A stretch of DNA of 25,976 nucleotides from Polysphondylium violaceum (taxonomy: Eukaryota; Evosea; Eumycetozoa; Dictyosteliales; Dictyosteliaceae), in NCBI GenBank assembly GCA_000277445.1, contig AJWJ01000329.1, positions 1-25,976 on the forward strand, in the 5' to 3' direction. Shown in pieces: positions 11,307-20,928 of this stretch (its first letter is position 1; every line of letters starts with the position of its first letter). The translations under genes and the position numbers were made by a program. The notes under the pieces were generated by a model. The model made no database searches, was not told the origin of the DNA, and saw only the letters and a program-made list of their open reading frames with translations.

Positions 11307-12615
11307 TGTAACTAATATACATATAATGATGATGATGATGATGATGTTGTTGATAAATAAATATTATTATTACTATTATTACTATTACACTATTATTGTT
11401 GTTGTTTTATTATTACACTTAGTATTACTTAATGATATCAGTTCTATATGACTGTGTGTGTGTGTTGTTGTGTGTTGGTGTGTGAGAGTAGATATTTTCT
11501 TATGCTGTTTTTTTAAAATAAAATTTTATTAGTACTAATTTATGAAGCATGTGACCCGTTATTTTGATCCAAAAATATAAATTTTTTAAAAAAAATTATA
11601 TCAAAAATGTAATATTATTACAAAATTACCACAATCTAAAAAAAAAAAAAAAAGTGTGTGATAACAACAGACAGATTGGTAGATAGATAGACTAAAACAG
11701 AGTGAATGCAGTCCTTTTACAATAAAATAAAAAAGTACACTAGTTTAGATAACAACCTTATCACTGTCTTGCCTTTTAAAACACTATTTAAACAGTTACT
11801 CTTTTAGATGGTCGTCATGTGACATGAGTGTTTATAGTAATATGTTGGGCCCTCTTTTGTTGTCTGAAAAAGCACTTGGGTGTATAATAAATTGAATATG
11901 AATATATATACAAAAAACAGGTACCTATTATTAAGAATTTAAAAAAAAAAAAAAAAAAAAAAAAAGAAAATGGTTTAAATTTGTGTGTGGGTGTGTTTCA
12001 ACTGTTGAAATAGAAATGACTTTGAAAGTTTGCGCCTCAATTTAAAAATAGATGCACTGTGGATGTGTGTTTTGTGGTGTGGGTGTGGTAATTTAATTTT
12101 CTAACGGTTTTTTTTTTTTTTGAAATCGTGTGTGGTGATACAAACATTCTTTATATCTTAATGTTACTAGAAATACAATTATATATGAATGATTAGTGAA
12201 TACTACTGCTTCTGCATGGAGTAGGTCCAACCAATATAATATAATATGGTCACCTTTTGAGGATGCTTTAAAAATATACAATACACAAAGCACTCAAAAC
12301 GAAGCCTCACTTTCTTTTTGTTGAAAATAAAAAATTTAGTAAAAAAAACAAAACACCACCCCCCCCCCAAATCAAAAAAAAAATACGTTGGGTGAAAAAG
12401 GGTGGTGGACCCATCTATTTTTTATGAAATCTTTTGCAATTTTCAGAACAAATCTTAGATTGTGTGAAATGGAGGCAAGGCATCACATTCACTTAATCAG
12501 TGTTGTTGGTATGAAATTAAATATGAATTCAATTCATATTATTGTTGGATTGGTATATGGTGTTTTTGTTGTGTGTATCAATATATTTTATTAAAAGAGT
12601 GTTCAAAACTGTATT
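11307..12615. other. Long intergenic region upstream of the DOCK gene
   Basis: About 1.3 kb holding the DOCK promoter (minus strand) and the 3' flank of the TPR gene. Visible are GAT/TTA/TTG trinucleotide runs next to the DOCK start (11325-11415), a GTGTGTGTGTT patch near 11453-11485, an A-tract of about 25 bases at 11941-11965, and a C-run at 12358-12368. G/T-rich patches at 11980-12000 and 12060-12090 are annotated separately. Two short frames (12093..12293 minus, 12388..12594 plus) are not convincing genes. Confidence 0.45.
11978..12091. promoter_or_regulatory. Cluster of G/T-rich (G-box-like) elements
   Basis: Two patches, TGTGTGTGGGTGTGTTTC near 11980-11999 and TGTGGTGTGGGTGTGG near 12072-12088, share the core GTGGGTGTG. 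Dictyostelid developmental promoters use such G-boxes to bind G-box binding factor. The position, 0.7-0.8 kb upstream of the DOCK start, suits a distal promoter element. The sequence match is direct; the function is inference. Confidence 0.35.
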
Positions 12616-14571
12616 TTAAAAGGAAGCTGGCTTTTCAGCTGGGATGATTTGAATGTGAGTAGAGATTAATTCAGTCTTTTCATTATTACTGTAAAGAGAG
12701 ATTTTGGCAAGGTAGGCTGATTTTGGATTCAACAATTTGCTGTTGTTTTCAAACTTGACTTTATCGGCCCATGGCTTTTCGACCAAGAGAAGAATTGGTT
12801 TGGTTGGTCTCAATGGTTCCTCTTGTTTTTCTTCTTTTTCTTCTTTTTCTTCCTCTTCTTGCTCTTCTTGTTCTTTAATTTCTTGTTCTTGTTCTTCTTT
12901 AGTTTCAGTTTCAGTTTGAGTTTCAGTAGTAGTTTCTTTTTCGATAGATTCTTCTACTTGAGTATCTTTTTCCTCTTCTTGTTTTTCTTCTTGTTGTTCT
13001 TGTTCAACTGGTTTAGATTCCTCTTGTTTGTTTTCATCTTCAACAACAACTGGTTTAGATTCCTCTTGTTGGTCTTTGTTTTCATCAGCAACAACGACAA
13101 CATCTTCAGTATCGAGTAATTCAGCATTTTCAAATTCACAAACTAAAACAGCAGTCTTGGTATCAAATGGATGTTCGACTTTAGTTCTTGGGATAATAGT
13201 GATCTTTTGAATACCGTTCTTTGATGATACTGTCTTTGTTTCCAAATATTTAGTTTCAGTCTTGATTGGGCTAACAAGGTATTCTGAGCTATATATTGGT
13301 TGAGTTGTTGTTATTATTAGTATTTGAGTTATTACTTGTATGAATATCAGATATTAGATCTATAGATATATACTCTTTAATTTCATTGTAAAGTTCCATA
13401 GCTTTATCAATTTCACCCATCATCAAGTGACCAGTGGCAACTTGATTCTTTAAACCAAGTAAAATGTTTTCAATGGCTGGTTTTTCCAATGTAGAGTTTT
13501 TAGCATAATATTCAGACAACATATTGGAGTATTTAATATATAATGGATATTGATCATTTTTGAAAGTGATGGTGGTTGCAATTTTAAGGAATGAACCAAG
13601 TGATCTGAGATCAGTGCAAAATGCTTCCATATCATCTAAAATTTCAATAATAGCTTCATTATTTTCTATAGGAGTAGTAGTAGGAAACTGTTAATATAAA
13701 ACAACAATATCAAGAAGAGATAATAAACAATAATAAATACTTTTTTCAGCTAAATGTTCTAATAAATCAAATGAGGTATTTAAATAAATAGTTTTAACAT
13801 TTGATTCTTTGGCATATTGAATAGCTTTCTTTGAGCTAGCTACAAATTCCTCACTCTTGGAGTCATCTTTGCTTGTCATTAAAACAATGTTGTTTAAATG
13901 ATAAATGGTGGCTAATTGAGCTGAGGAGAATGGGTATTTCTTGATAAGCTTTTTATAAAATTTAGACAATTCATCATACTTTTGTTGTTCAATCAACTTT
14001 TGTGTTAAGAATTCAACAAGTCTAAGTAATTCTTCAAGATCATCAGTTGGTTTAATTGTATCTAATAATCTATATTATTATTATTATTACTATTAGTATA
14101 TTGATATAATGATAACAACAACAACAACAACCACAACACTTACTTGTAAATGATTTTAATCTTTAATTCATCATTGTTGGTTTGGTTGGCGATTTGGAAC
14201 ATGTTGGTGATGATGGTTTTGGTGTAGACGTTGAGTGGTGGGTATTCTTCAGTGATTTCTAATATTTTTTGCATGCAAGAGAGGGCCAATTCAAAGTTAC
14301 CTTGTTCTTCGGCCACCTTGGCAGAATAGGACAATTGGTTCATTTCAGTGATATATCTTTGTTCTTGGTCATTTCTGCCAGCTGGTTTCTTTTTCCTTTG
14401 TGCAGCTGCTCTGGCAACTGATTTACCAGATGGATCTTCCCATCCGAAGTCTGTCAATGTGAATCCCTCCTCATTGACATAGTCGTTGTATTGTGCAATA
14501 ATATTGTTGATTGTGTAGCCCAAATACACAAATGCTGCTGATCCAATCAATGCTTTTGATAAAATAGTCAT
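12616..14571 (-). CDS. TPR-like protein with N-terminal membrane segment and Glu-rich C-terminal region
   Basis: Reconstructed four-exon gene: 14144..14571, 13741..14069, 13336..13665 and 12616..13283, about 584 residues. Donors GTAAGT, GTATTT and GTAATA join acceptors TATAG, CTATAG and CTCAG in phases 2, 1 and 1. All three joins keep one frame (IIYKLLDTIKP, HLAEKKNNEAI, SDIHTKYLVSP). Residues about 5-25 (LIGSAAFVYLGYTINNII) form one hydrophobic segment, a possible signal anchor. Helical TPR-like units follow: YSAKVAEEQGNFELALSCMQ near 90-110, then LIEQQKYDELSKFYKKLIKK and MMGEIDKAMELYNEIKEYI. A highly acidic Glu/Gln/Lys stretch at about 430-520 interrupts two short beta-rich pieces, one ending with KPASF. 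I do not recognise the family. The second intron acceptor is the least certain: an upstream TTAACAG is out of phase. Role unknown; a membrane-tethered scaffold is a guess. Confidence 0.75.
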
Positions 14572-14978
14572 ATCTCTCTATTTATCTGATATTATCAATA
14601 TCTAATTTAAAGACACAGAAAAAAAAAAAATGAAGAGAGCGTTGTCTGCTTTTATCAAATGACGAAAAATAAAAAAAAAAAAAATTTTAAATTTTTTTTC
14701 ATTTTTTGTTCTTGTTGAACTCCGCGCACCTGCCCAAATCAACACTCATTTAATTTAGATTTCTTGATATGGGTTTGTTTTAATTTGCATATGGTTAAAG
14801 TGAGTCAAGTTCCCTATGATTTGGGAAAAAGTTTAAGATAGTCAAAAGTTTTAACTTGGGTGGGGTGGGTGGTGGGAAATAAAATATTTTAATTTTTTTT
14901 TACCTCTTTAAATTTAAATTTCCTCTTTTTGCATCATTTTTTTCATTTCATCAGATTTACAGATATATAAAAATTAAA
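14572..14978. promoter_or_regulatory. Divergent promoter region, TPR protein / ROK kinase
   Basis: 407 bp between two divergently transcribed genes. It has A/T runs next to the TPR start, the motif GCGTTGTC near 14639-14646 shared with the rpl19 upstream region, and a G-rich patch GGGTGGGGTGGGTGGTGGG at about 14860-14877 on the ROK-kinase side. A short A-rich leader (AAAAATTAAA) precedes the kinase ATG. Confidence 0.45.
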
Positions 14979-16024
14979 ATGCAAAATAATTTATTATTTG
15001 CTGGTATTGAGGCAGGGTAGGCACATTGATATGATGAGATGAGAATTGATAGATACTAATAATAGTAATTGAATAAAAGAGGTACAGGATTTAGTTTGGC
15101 AATTGCAAGTGGTCAGCCATCAAATATAATTGAAAAGACACATATCAATACTACAACACCAGAGGAGACGAGAGAGAATGTGTTGAATTGGTTAAGAGGC
15201 AAGGAGTTCAATGCCATTGGGTTGGCTTCGTTTGGTCCAGTTGATTTGGACAAGGACAGTGCCACCTATGGTTACATCACAACCACTCCTAAACCAAAGT
15301 GGGGAAACACCGATATCTTGGGCTGGTTCAAGGAATTTGATGTACCCAAAGGATTTGATACAGATGTAAACGGTGCTGCCATCAGTGAGACTTTTCATGG
15401 TCTTCATAAAAGAGGTCCAATCACTAGTTGTGCCTATATCACTGTAGGCACCGGTGTTGGCGTTGGTGTCGTTGTAAACGAGACTCCCATTCATGGCCTA
15501 GTTCATCCAGAAGGTGGTCATACTTTGTATGTATGCTGGTGATTGTATTTAAATTAATCTTACCACTAGTACTAATATTTATGTATACACACAGTGCTAG
15601 AATATTACCAAATGATAAATCAGAGGGTACTTGTCCCTTTCATAAAAATTGTATAGAGGGATTGGTTAGTACCGGTGCTATTTCAAAAAGATTAAATTTA
15701 ACCAATGATCAATTGAAAAATGTCGGTGATGAGGATCCAGTTTGGACAACAATTGGCCATTATCTTGCACAATTGTGTGCCAATATCACTCTTTTGATAT
15801 CACCTCAAGTGATTGTATTAGGTGGCGGTGTATTCAATAGAAAAATCCTCTATGACATTGTTAGAAAAGAGACAATCAATATTTTGAATGGTTATATTAA
15901 GTCAAAGTATCTCACTATTGAATACATTGATCAATATATCGTTCAATCTCCATTTGATAATAATGCGGGTTTAGTTGGTTCTTTAGAATTGGCTCGTAGA
16001 GCTATATTAAATCAATCAAATTAG
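14979..16024 (+). CDS. ROK-family sugar kinase (fructokinase-like)
   Basis: Three exons, 14979..15016, 15080..15526 and 15595..16024, encode 304 residues. The first join restores the ATP-binding loop (GIEAGGTGF, like GIEAGGTKF of bacterial fructokinases); the second gives GGHTFARILPN. Family motifs follow: LASFGPVDL, KWGNTDI, the catalytic-region DVNGAAI, ITVGTGVGVG, and a zinc-binding module made of HPEGGH plus CPFHKNC, typical of ROK kinases such as fructokinase and glucomannan-linked mannokinase. VLGGGVF and a helical C-terminus end the fold. The expected reaction is ATP-dependent phosphorylation of fructose or a related hexose in the cytosol; exact substrate cannot be read from sequence. 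ROK kinases are mainly bacterial, so this may be an old transfer, but it has introns and host-like codons. Length matches the family (about 290-310). Confidence 0.92.
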
Positions 16025-16297
16025 TAGTTGGTTGTTGATCGTCAATAATAATAAAAATAAAAATAGTAATTGTAAATAAATGAAAGCTCCACCAAACCAA
16101 TCACCAAAAAGATATTTTCTGGTTTGAGTGTTCATTCTCTGAAAAGACACCTATGAAGAAATATTTAAAAAACATGACGTATAAATAAAGTTGAAAAACT
16201 CTTTATAAATCAATTTCCTCAACGCATTAAAAATACCTCTCATTTCGATTTGGAGTATAAATATGTGACACAAATTTACAAATTAAAAAAATACAAT
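16025..16297. other. Intergenic region between ROK kinase and hssA-like copy 2
   Basis: AT-rich region containing the kinase 3' flank (AATAAAAATAAA near 16047-16060) and the distal promoter of hssA-like copy 2. No reading frame or RNA gene is supported. Confidence 0.4.
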
Positions 16298-16331
16298 ATG
16301 TCACACCCATTATCAAGGGTATAAATATCCT
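16298..16331 (+). promoter_or_regulatory. Conserved promoter module of hssA-like copy 2
   Basis: ATGTCACACCCATTATCAA, then GGG and TATAAATATCCT, about 81 nt before the start codon. It matches the module upstream of copy 1 (1602..1635, minus) except for one extra C and the spacer bases. The shared downstream leader (TTCATTCATTCATCCAAAC here, TTCATTCATTCAAAC there) extends the similarity. Confidence 0.6.
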
Positions 16332-16411
16332 GTCTTTCATCTAGTTATTCATTCCTTCATTCATTCATCCAAACAAATAGTTAAATATTTATAAACAAAT
16401 ACTCAAACACA

Positions 16412-16715
16412 ATGATTTTCAGTGTGTATTTGTTCTATCATAATTATATAAATAACAAATCTAACTTTTTTATACGATTGTAATTATTATTTTATAGATA
16501 CTATCTCACAAATTGCTAATCCAAGTCAATCAATGATGAAATCATCAACCAAGGGTGGTGCCTCAATGGATGGTGCTAGTGCCAATAACCAATTATCAAG
16601 AAGAGGTTGTTGTGGTGGTCGTGGTAGAAGAAATGATAATATTGATATTTGCATCGATATTGATATTGACATTGACATTGATAACAACAACAATAGATGT
16701 GGTAATTGGTGTTGA
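16412..16715 (+). CDS. Small hssA-like Gly/Cys-rich protein, copy 2
   Basis: Exon 1 is 16412..16421 (10 nt), the intron 16422..16497 (GTGTGT...TATAG), and exon 2 16498..16715; the product is 75 residues. It is nearly identical to copy 1 at 1241..1545: same MIFNTISQIANPSQSMMKSS start, GGASMDG, RRGCCGGRGRRN core, alternating Ile-Asp tail and CGNWC end, with four Asn where copy 1 has three. Phase-1 splicing after 10 nt is needed to keep the frame. The introns and flanks are diverged while exon 2 is almost unchanged, which suggests selection or gene conversion. The family is expressed during development in dictyostelids; no enzymatic activity is known. ATGCAAATAAAA after the stop is shared by both copies and provides the polyadenylation signal. 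Confidence 0.78.
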
Positions 16716-16985
16716 GTGGAGTATATGCAAATAAAAAGAATTTACATATTTGTAATCTTTTGACTTTTCCATAGTAATAATTTTTGAGCATAATTCCCAA
16801 CCCTGGGTCTGCCACCTAAAAATTATTTTTATTTTTTATTTTTTTTTTAAAAAAAGTCACTTCGTTATTTTTTCTACACCTTTTTTTTTTTTGCATAAAA
16901 GGGAAAAAAAAAGTCACTTCGTTCCATTCACTCATTTATCCCAAGACACTCCGTTTCAATTTTTTTTATTTATAGAATTTTTATT
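16716..16985 (+). promoter_or_regulatory. Promoter region of the metal ATPase with a duplicated element
   Basis: 270 bp between hssA-like copy 2 and the ATPase start. The 18-mer AAAAAAAGTCACTTCGTT occurs twice, at 16849..16866 and 16906..16923, 57 bp apart, separated by T- and A-tracts. A short T-rich leader precedes the ATG. The duplication suggests a transcription-factor site, perhaps metal-responsive, but only the repeat itself is seen. Confidence 0.5.
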
Positions 16986-19900
16986 ATGGATAGTGATCAA
17001 AACCACCATACACATGGTGATGATCATAGCCATCAGCACCATGAGCATAGCCACGAAGACCACGAACATGAACATGATCACGAGCATAGCCACGAACACC
17101 ATGACCATGAAGAACATGTTGACCAGCCGTTGATTCCTGATACCCGTATTGAAGAGTCCTCTTCCTCTTCTCGTGTCAAGAGCCACCATCATGCCGGAGT
17201 AAAGAAAGGATCCAAACAATCAAAACAACTGATCAATCAATATTTATCAAGAGGTAAAGGTAAAAGATTAAATTCAAAAACTACACCTCTTTTGAATGAT
17301 CAAGATGCCAATAACGATGATGTTGAAGACCTCGCCATCGTTCCTACTGACGAAACTACCACTGAGCCATCACCAAAACAGGATGAATGTAAAAAAGGAT
17401 GTTGTGGTGATTCTAAACAAAAGGTTGAAAAAGTTCCAATTGTAACACCCCAAGTCAACAAGTCTGATTGCAATAAAGGTTGTTGCGATTCAAAGCCAAA
17501 GCCTCAAGTTTCAACCACCACCGCCACCACTGATCAAAGTAATGTGACAAAGCCAGATTGCAGTAAAAAAGGATGTTGCCCACCCAAGCCAACAGTTGAG
17601 GAGCTTGAGGTTACTGCCACTCCAATGAAACCAGATTGTAGTAAAAAAGGATGTTGTCCACCCAAACCAAAAGTCGAACAAGAACCAGTCCCACTTGTAA
17701 ATCAACAGACCAAGCCAGATTGTAATAAAGGATGTTGTCCACCAAAACCCAAAGTTGAAGAGCATGGTCACAAAGGATGTTGTCCACCTAAACCAAAACC
17801 AGTCCAACAAGAAGACCATGGCCACAAAGGATGCTGTCCACCTAAGCCCATTGTTGCACCCACCTCAAAAAACAATTATTGTTGTGAGATTTGTATTGAT
17901 GGATGCTGTAAATCTGGATGCTGTAAAGAAGAATGTTGTGTTGTCTATTCTTTTAACTTGCCCAAGGTATTAAACAAAAAGAAAAAGAGTATCTATGCAT
18001 CATTAATCTATCGTACCTGTGGTCTCTGCGGCATTAGATTTGGTTCTGTTGATCAAGAAGACGAGGATCAAGAACAACATCTCTCTATTGAGCTCTTGGA
18101 AAAGAATAAAAAGGTTCTTTATCTCTCTGTAACTGGTATGGATTGTGCCGAATGTGTGTCTACTCTTGACAACCATATGAGATCTCAATATGGCGTAATC
18201 TCTATCACCACTAATTTATTTACAGAGAAATCTGAAATCACCTATTCACCAACTATTATTTCCTCAATGTATGTTGTTACTATTATTATTATTATTTCCA
18301 GGATTTCATTATTAATTCAAAAATATATATTATGATTGTAGAGAAATAATTAAAAAAATTAATTCAATTGGATTTAAAGCAAGTGAGCTTGATGAACCAA
18401 CATTAAATAATTTAATTGTTGAAATTGATGGTGATAATTCAAATCTTGAAAATATTGAAAAATTAAAAGGTATTTCAAAATTTCAACAACTCTCTGATAA
18501 TACTATTAATATTTCATTCAATCCAGATGTGATTGGTCCAAGAACAATCTTTAATCAATTTGAATCAAATAATATGAATCCAAAATTGGTAAAGAAATCA
18601 AGCAATGATGTTGGCAATAGTAACAGTAAGAATCTATCTCGACTCTTCTTTATGTCTTGTCTATTTGCTGTACCAGTAGCCATTATTGCATTTATCTTTC
18701 CATCGTTTAATATTTGGCAATCTCAAGTGATTAGAGGTGAAATTAGTTTATCCATTATTTTCTCTCTTATTCTCACCACTCCCATTCAATTTCTCGTTGG
18801 TAAACCTTTGTATTTGTCTGCATTTAAAACATTGGTCTATGCAAAAAAATGTAATATGGATCTACTAATTATGATTAGTTGTAGTATTGCCTACTTTTAT
18901 TCAATTGCTTCCATCATTGCCTCTATTGTCACCGGTAGAGAAAGTGGTCAAATATTTTTTGAAACCTCCGCCATCCTATTGACTCTTATCATTTTGGGTC
19001 GTTATCTCGAGTCGATTGCCAAGGGAAACACATCCAAAGTTTTGTCAAAATTGTTGGATCTAAATTCACCAACTGCCATCTTGATTGATCCCGTCACTCA
19101 ACAAGAACAAGTCATTGATACACTACTCATTCAAAAAGGTGATCATTTAAAAGTATTGCCTTTTAGCAAGGTCCCCATTGATGGTGAAATTATCTTTGGC
19201 CAAGGGGAGCTCGATCAAGCCAGTATCACTGGTGAATCTTTGCCAGTGTTTAAGAGTGTTGGTGACTTTGTCTATGGTTCCTCTATGAATCAAAACTCTT
19301 GTTTCCACATCAAAGTCGTCAAACACCCCAATGAAACCACCATTGCCAGTATTTGTGATTTAATTGAAAAGGCTCAATCTTCAAAACCACCCTTTCAAAA
19401 CATTGCCGATAAAGTTGCCTCTTATTTTGTACCATTTATTCTCTGTCTTGGTGTGAGTGTGTTTTTCATTTGGTTTAGTGTTTCCAATAGAGGTTTGGTT
19501 GAAATTGATAGCAAGTATAGTTCAAACTTTACTTTTGCCCTCTCTTTTGCAATGTCTGTGTTGGTTGTCTCTTGTCCATGTGCCATTTCTTTGGCTACAC
19601 CAACTGCAATTATGGTTGGAACCGGTATTGCTAGCAAGTTTGGAATTTTGTTTAAAGGTGGTGATGTCATTGAATCCACTCACAGAGTAAATACTATTGT
19701 CTTTGATAAAACTGGTACCCTCACCACTGGCAAATTTAGTCTTACCTATCAATTGTTTGACAAAACTCTAAGTGACTTTGAATTCTTTTCCATTGTCGGG
19801 AGTGCAGAGTCTGGTAGTGAACATATTATTGGTAAATCTATTTTACATTATATTAAATCAACTTTTGCCAATATAGAATTATCAACTGCAACCAATGTTG

Positions 19901-20658
19901 AAACTATTCCTGGAAAAGGTTTGAAATGCACTGTGGATCAATATAATGTCGTCATTGGCAACAAATCAATGATTCAAGACCAAGGTGTTTTGTTGGGCAA
20001 TCAAGATTTCCATAGTGATGGTAAAACTTTGGTCTTTGTTTTGGTTGATGGAAAATTGGTTGGTCTCATTAGCTTACAAGATACCATCAAGCCTGAGTCT
20101 CACTTTGTCGTCCAACAGCTATTAAAACAAAACATTGATGTTTGGATTGTAAGTGGTGATAATTTCAAATCTGTGGAATCTGTATCCAATGTGTTGGGTA
20201 TTAAAAACTTTATCTCTGATGCCTCTCCTCAAGATAAAGCCAAACACATTGAATTCCTTCAACAACCTTTGAATGGTGGAAAAAAGAAAACTGTTGCAAT
20301 GATTGGTGATGGAGTCAATGATTCATTGGCTTTGGTTCAGTCAGATGTCCCCATTTCCATCAATAATGGAACCGACATTGCTATGGAGTCTTCCAAAGTC
20401 ATTCTCATGAATGATAATCTCAAAGATATCTTGGTAGCCATTCATTTATCAAAAACTATTTTCAAGGTTATTAAAATTAATTTAGGTTGGGCTTTCTTTT
20501 ACAATTTAATTGGAATTCCTATAGCGGCTGGTTTGCTTTATCCATTCACTACTTATGCTATTCCACCTGCTTTTGCTGGTCTAAGTGAGTTATTATCCTC
20601 TCTTCCTGTGGTTTTATTCTCTCTTTTATTAAATAAGTATAATAAACCAAAGTTTTAA
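16986..20658 (+). CDS. P1B-type heavy-metal-transporting ATPase with His/Cys-rich N-terminus
   Basis: Exons 16986..18268 and 18342..20658 (intron GTATGT...TGTAG) give 1199 residues. It pumps metal ions across a membrane using ATP. In order: a His/Asp/Glu-rich tract (7-47); a long linker with seven GCC units, five of them GCCPPKP, between about 136 and 290; a Cys-dense block CCEICIDGCCKSGCCKEECC near 298-317; an HMA domain with GMDCAEC near 383; a second HMA-like domain (about 452-510) without CxxC; then the membrane core with TGES (about 723), SCPCAISLATP (CPC about 838), DKTGTLT (Asp about 882), GDGVND (about 1082) and YN (about 1147). This places it among copper/cadmium pumps; the Cys-rich N-terminus recalls fungal Pca1-type Cd exporters. 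Odd points are SEHI for SEHP, NDSLAL for NDxPAL, and Glu for the TM8 Met (about 1177). Substrate is undecided between Cu(I), Cd(II) and Zn(II). Confidence 0.93.
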
Positions 20659-20781
20659 AGTTTAGGCTTTAATAAAAATATTTAAATATTGTAAAATCAT
20701 TACCTTTTCCAACTGAAATTATATTTTTCTTTTTGAAAGTGGCGTATGAGTATATCTTTCACCTTTTTATAAAATATCTAA

Positions 20782-20853
20782 AGCTCAGTGGCTCAGGGGT
20801 AGCGCGTGAGGCTCATAACCTTAAGGTCCCAGGATCGAAACCTGGCTGAGCTA
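20782..20853 (+). tRNA. tRNA-Met (CAT), initiator-like, copy 1
   Basis: 72-nt cloverleaf: acceptor AGCTCAG/CTGAGCT with discriminator A, anticodon arm TGAGG-CTCATAA-CCTTA, and T arm CCAGG-ATCGAAA-CCTGG. The A1:U72 pair and the T-loop ATCGAAA (A54, A60) are features of eukaryotic initiator tRNA, although the anticodon stem lacks the usual three G:C pairs next to the loop. A T5 pol III terminator follows at 20858-20862. An identical gene lies inverted at 23924..23995. Confidence 0.93.
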
Positions 20854-20928
20854 GAACTTTTTGCAAAATAAATATTAATTTTATAATTATTTTATAAATC
20901 TGAGCAAAAGCTTTCATTTTTCATCAAA

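Noticed and set aside
10792-11451. Plus-strand 219-codon Leu/Val/Ser-rich frame
   Set aside because: It is antisense to the repeat-rich DOCK N-terminus and continues into trinucleotide runs; composition is a low-complexity artefact.
12388-12594. Plus-strand 68-codon frame with a hydrophobic end
   Set aside because: The first codon is TTG; from the first ATG only 57 residues remain, with poor start context and no relatives known to me. It overlaps the probable 3' flank of the TPR gene.
12823-13119. Plus-strand Phe/Leu-rich frame resembling a membrane protein
   Set aside because: It is the complement of the Glu/Lys/Gln-rich exon of the TPR protein (GAA read backwards as TTC).
13289-14571. Three or four separate small genes in the TPR locus
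   Set aside because: Splice consensus and matching phase join all pieces into one frame, and the middle pieces have no ATG at a sensible place.
17396-17850. CRISPR-like or minisatellite array
   Set aside because: The regular repeats are codons for GCCPPKP units in an open frame with variable spacing, not a spacer array.
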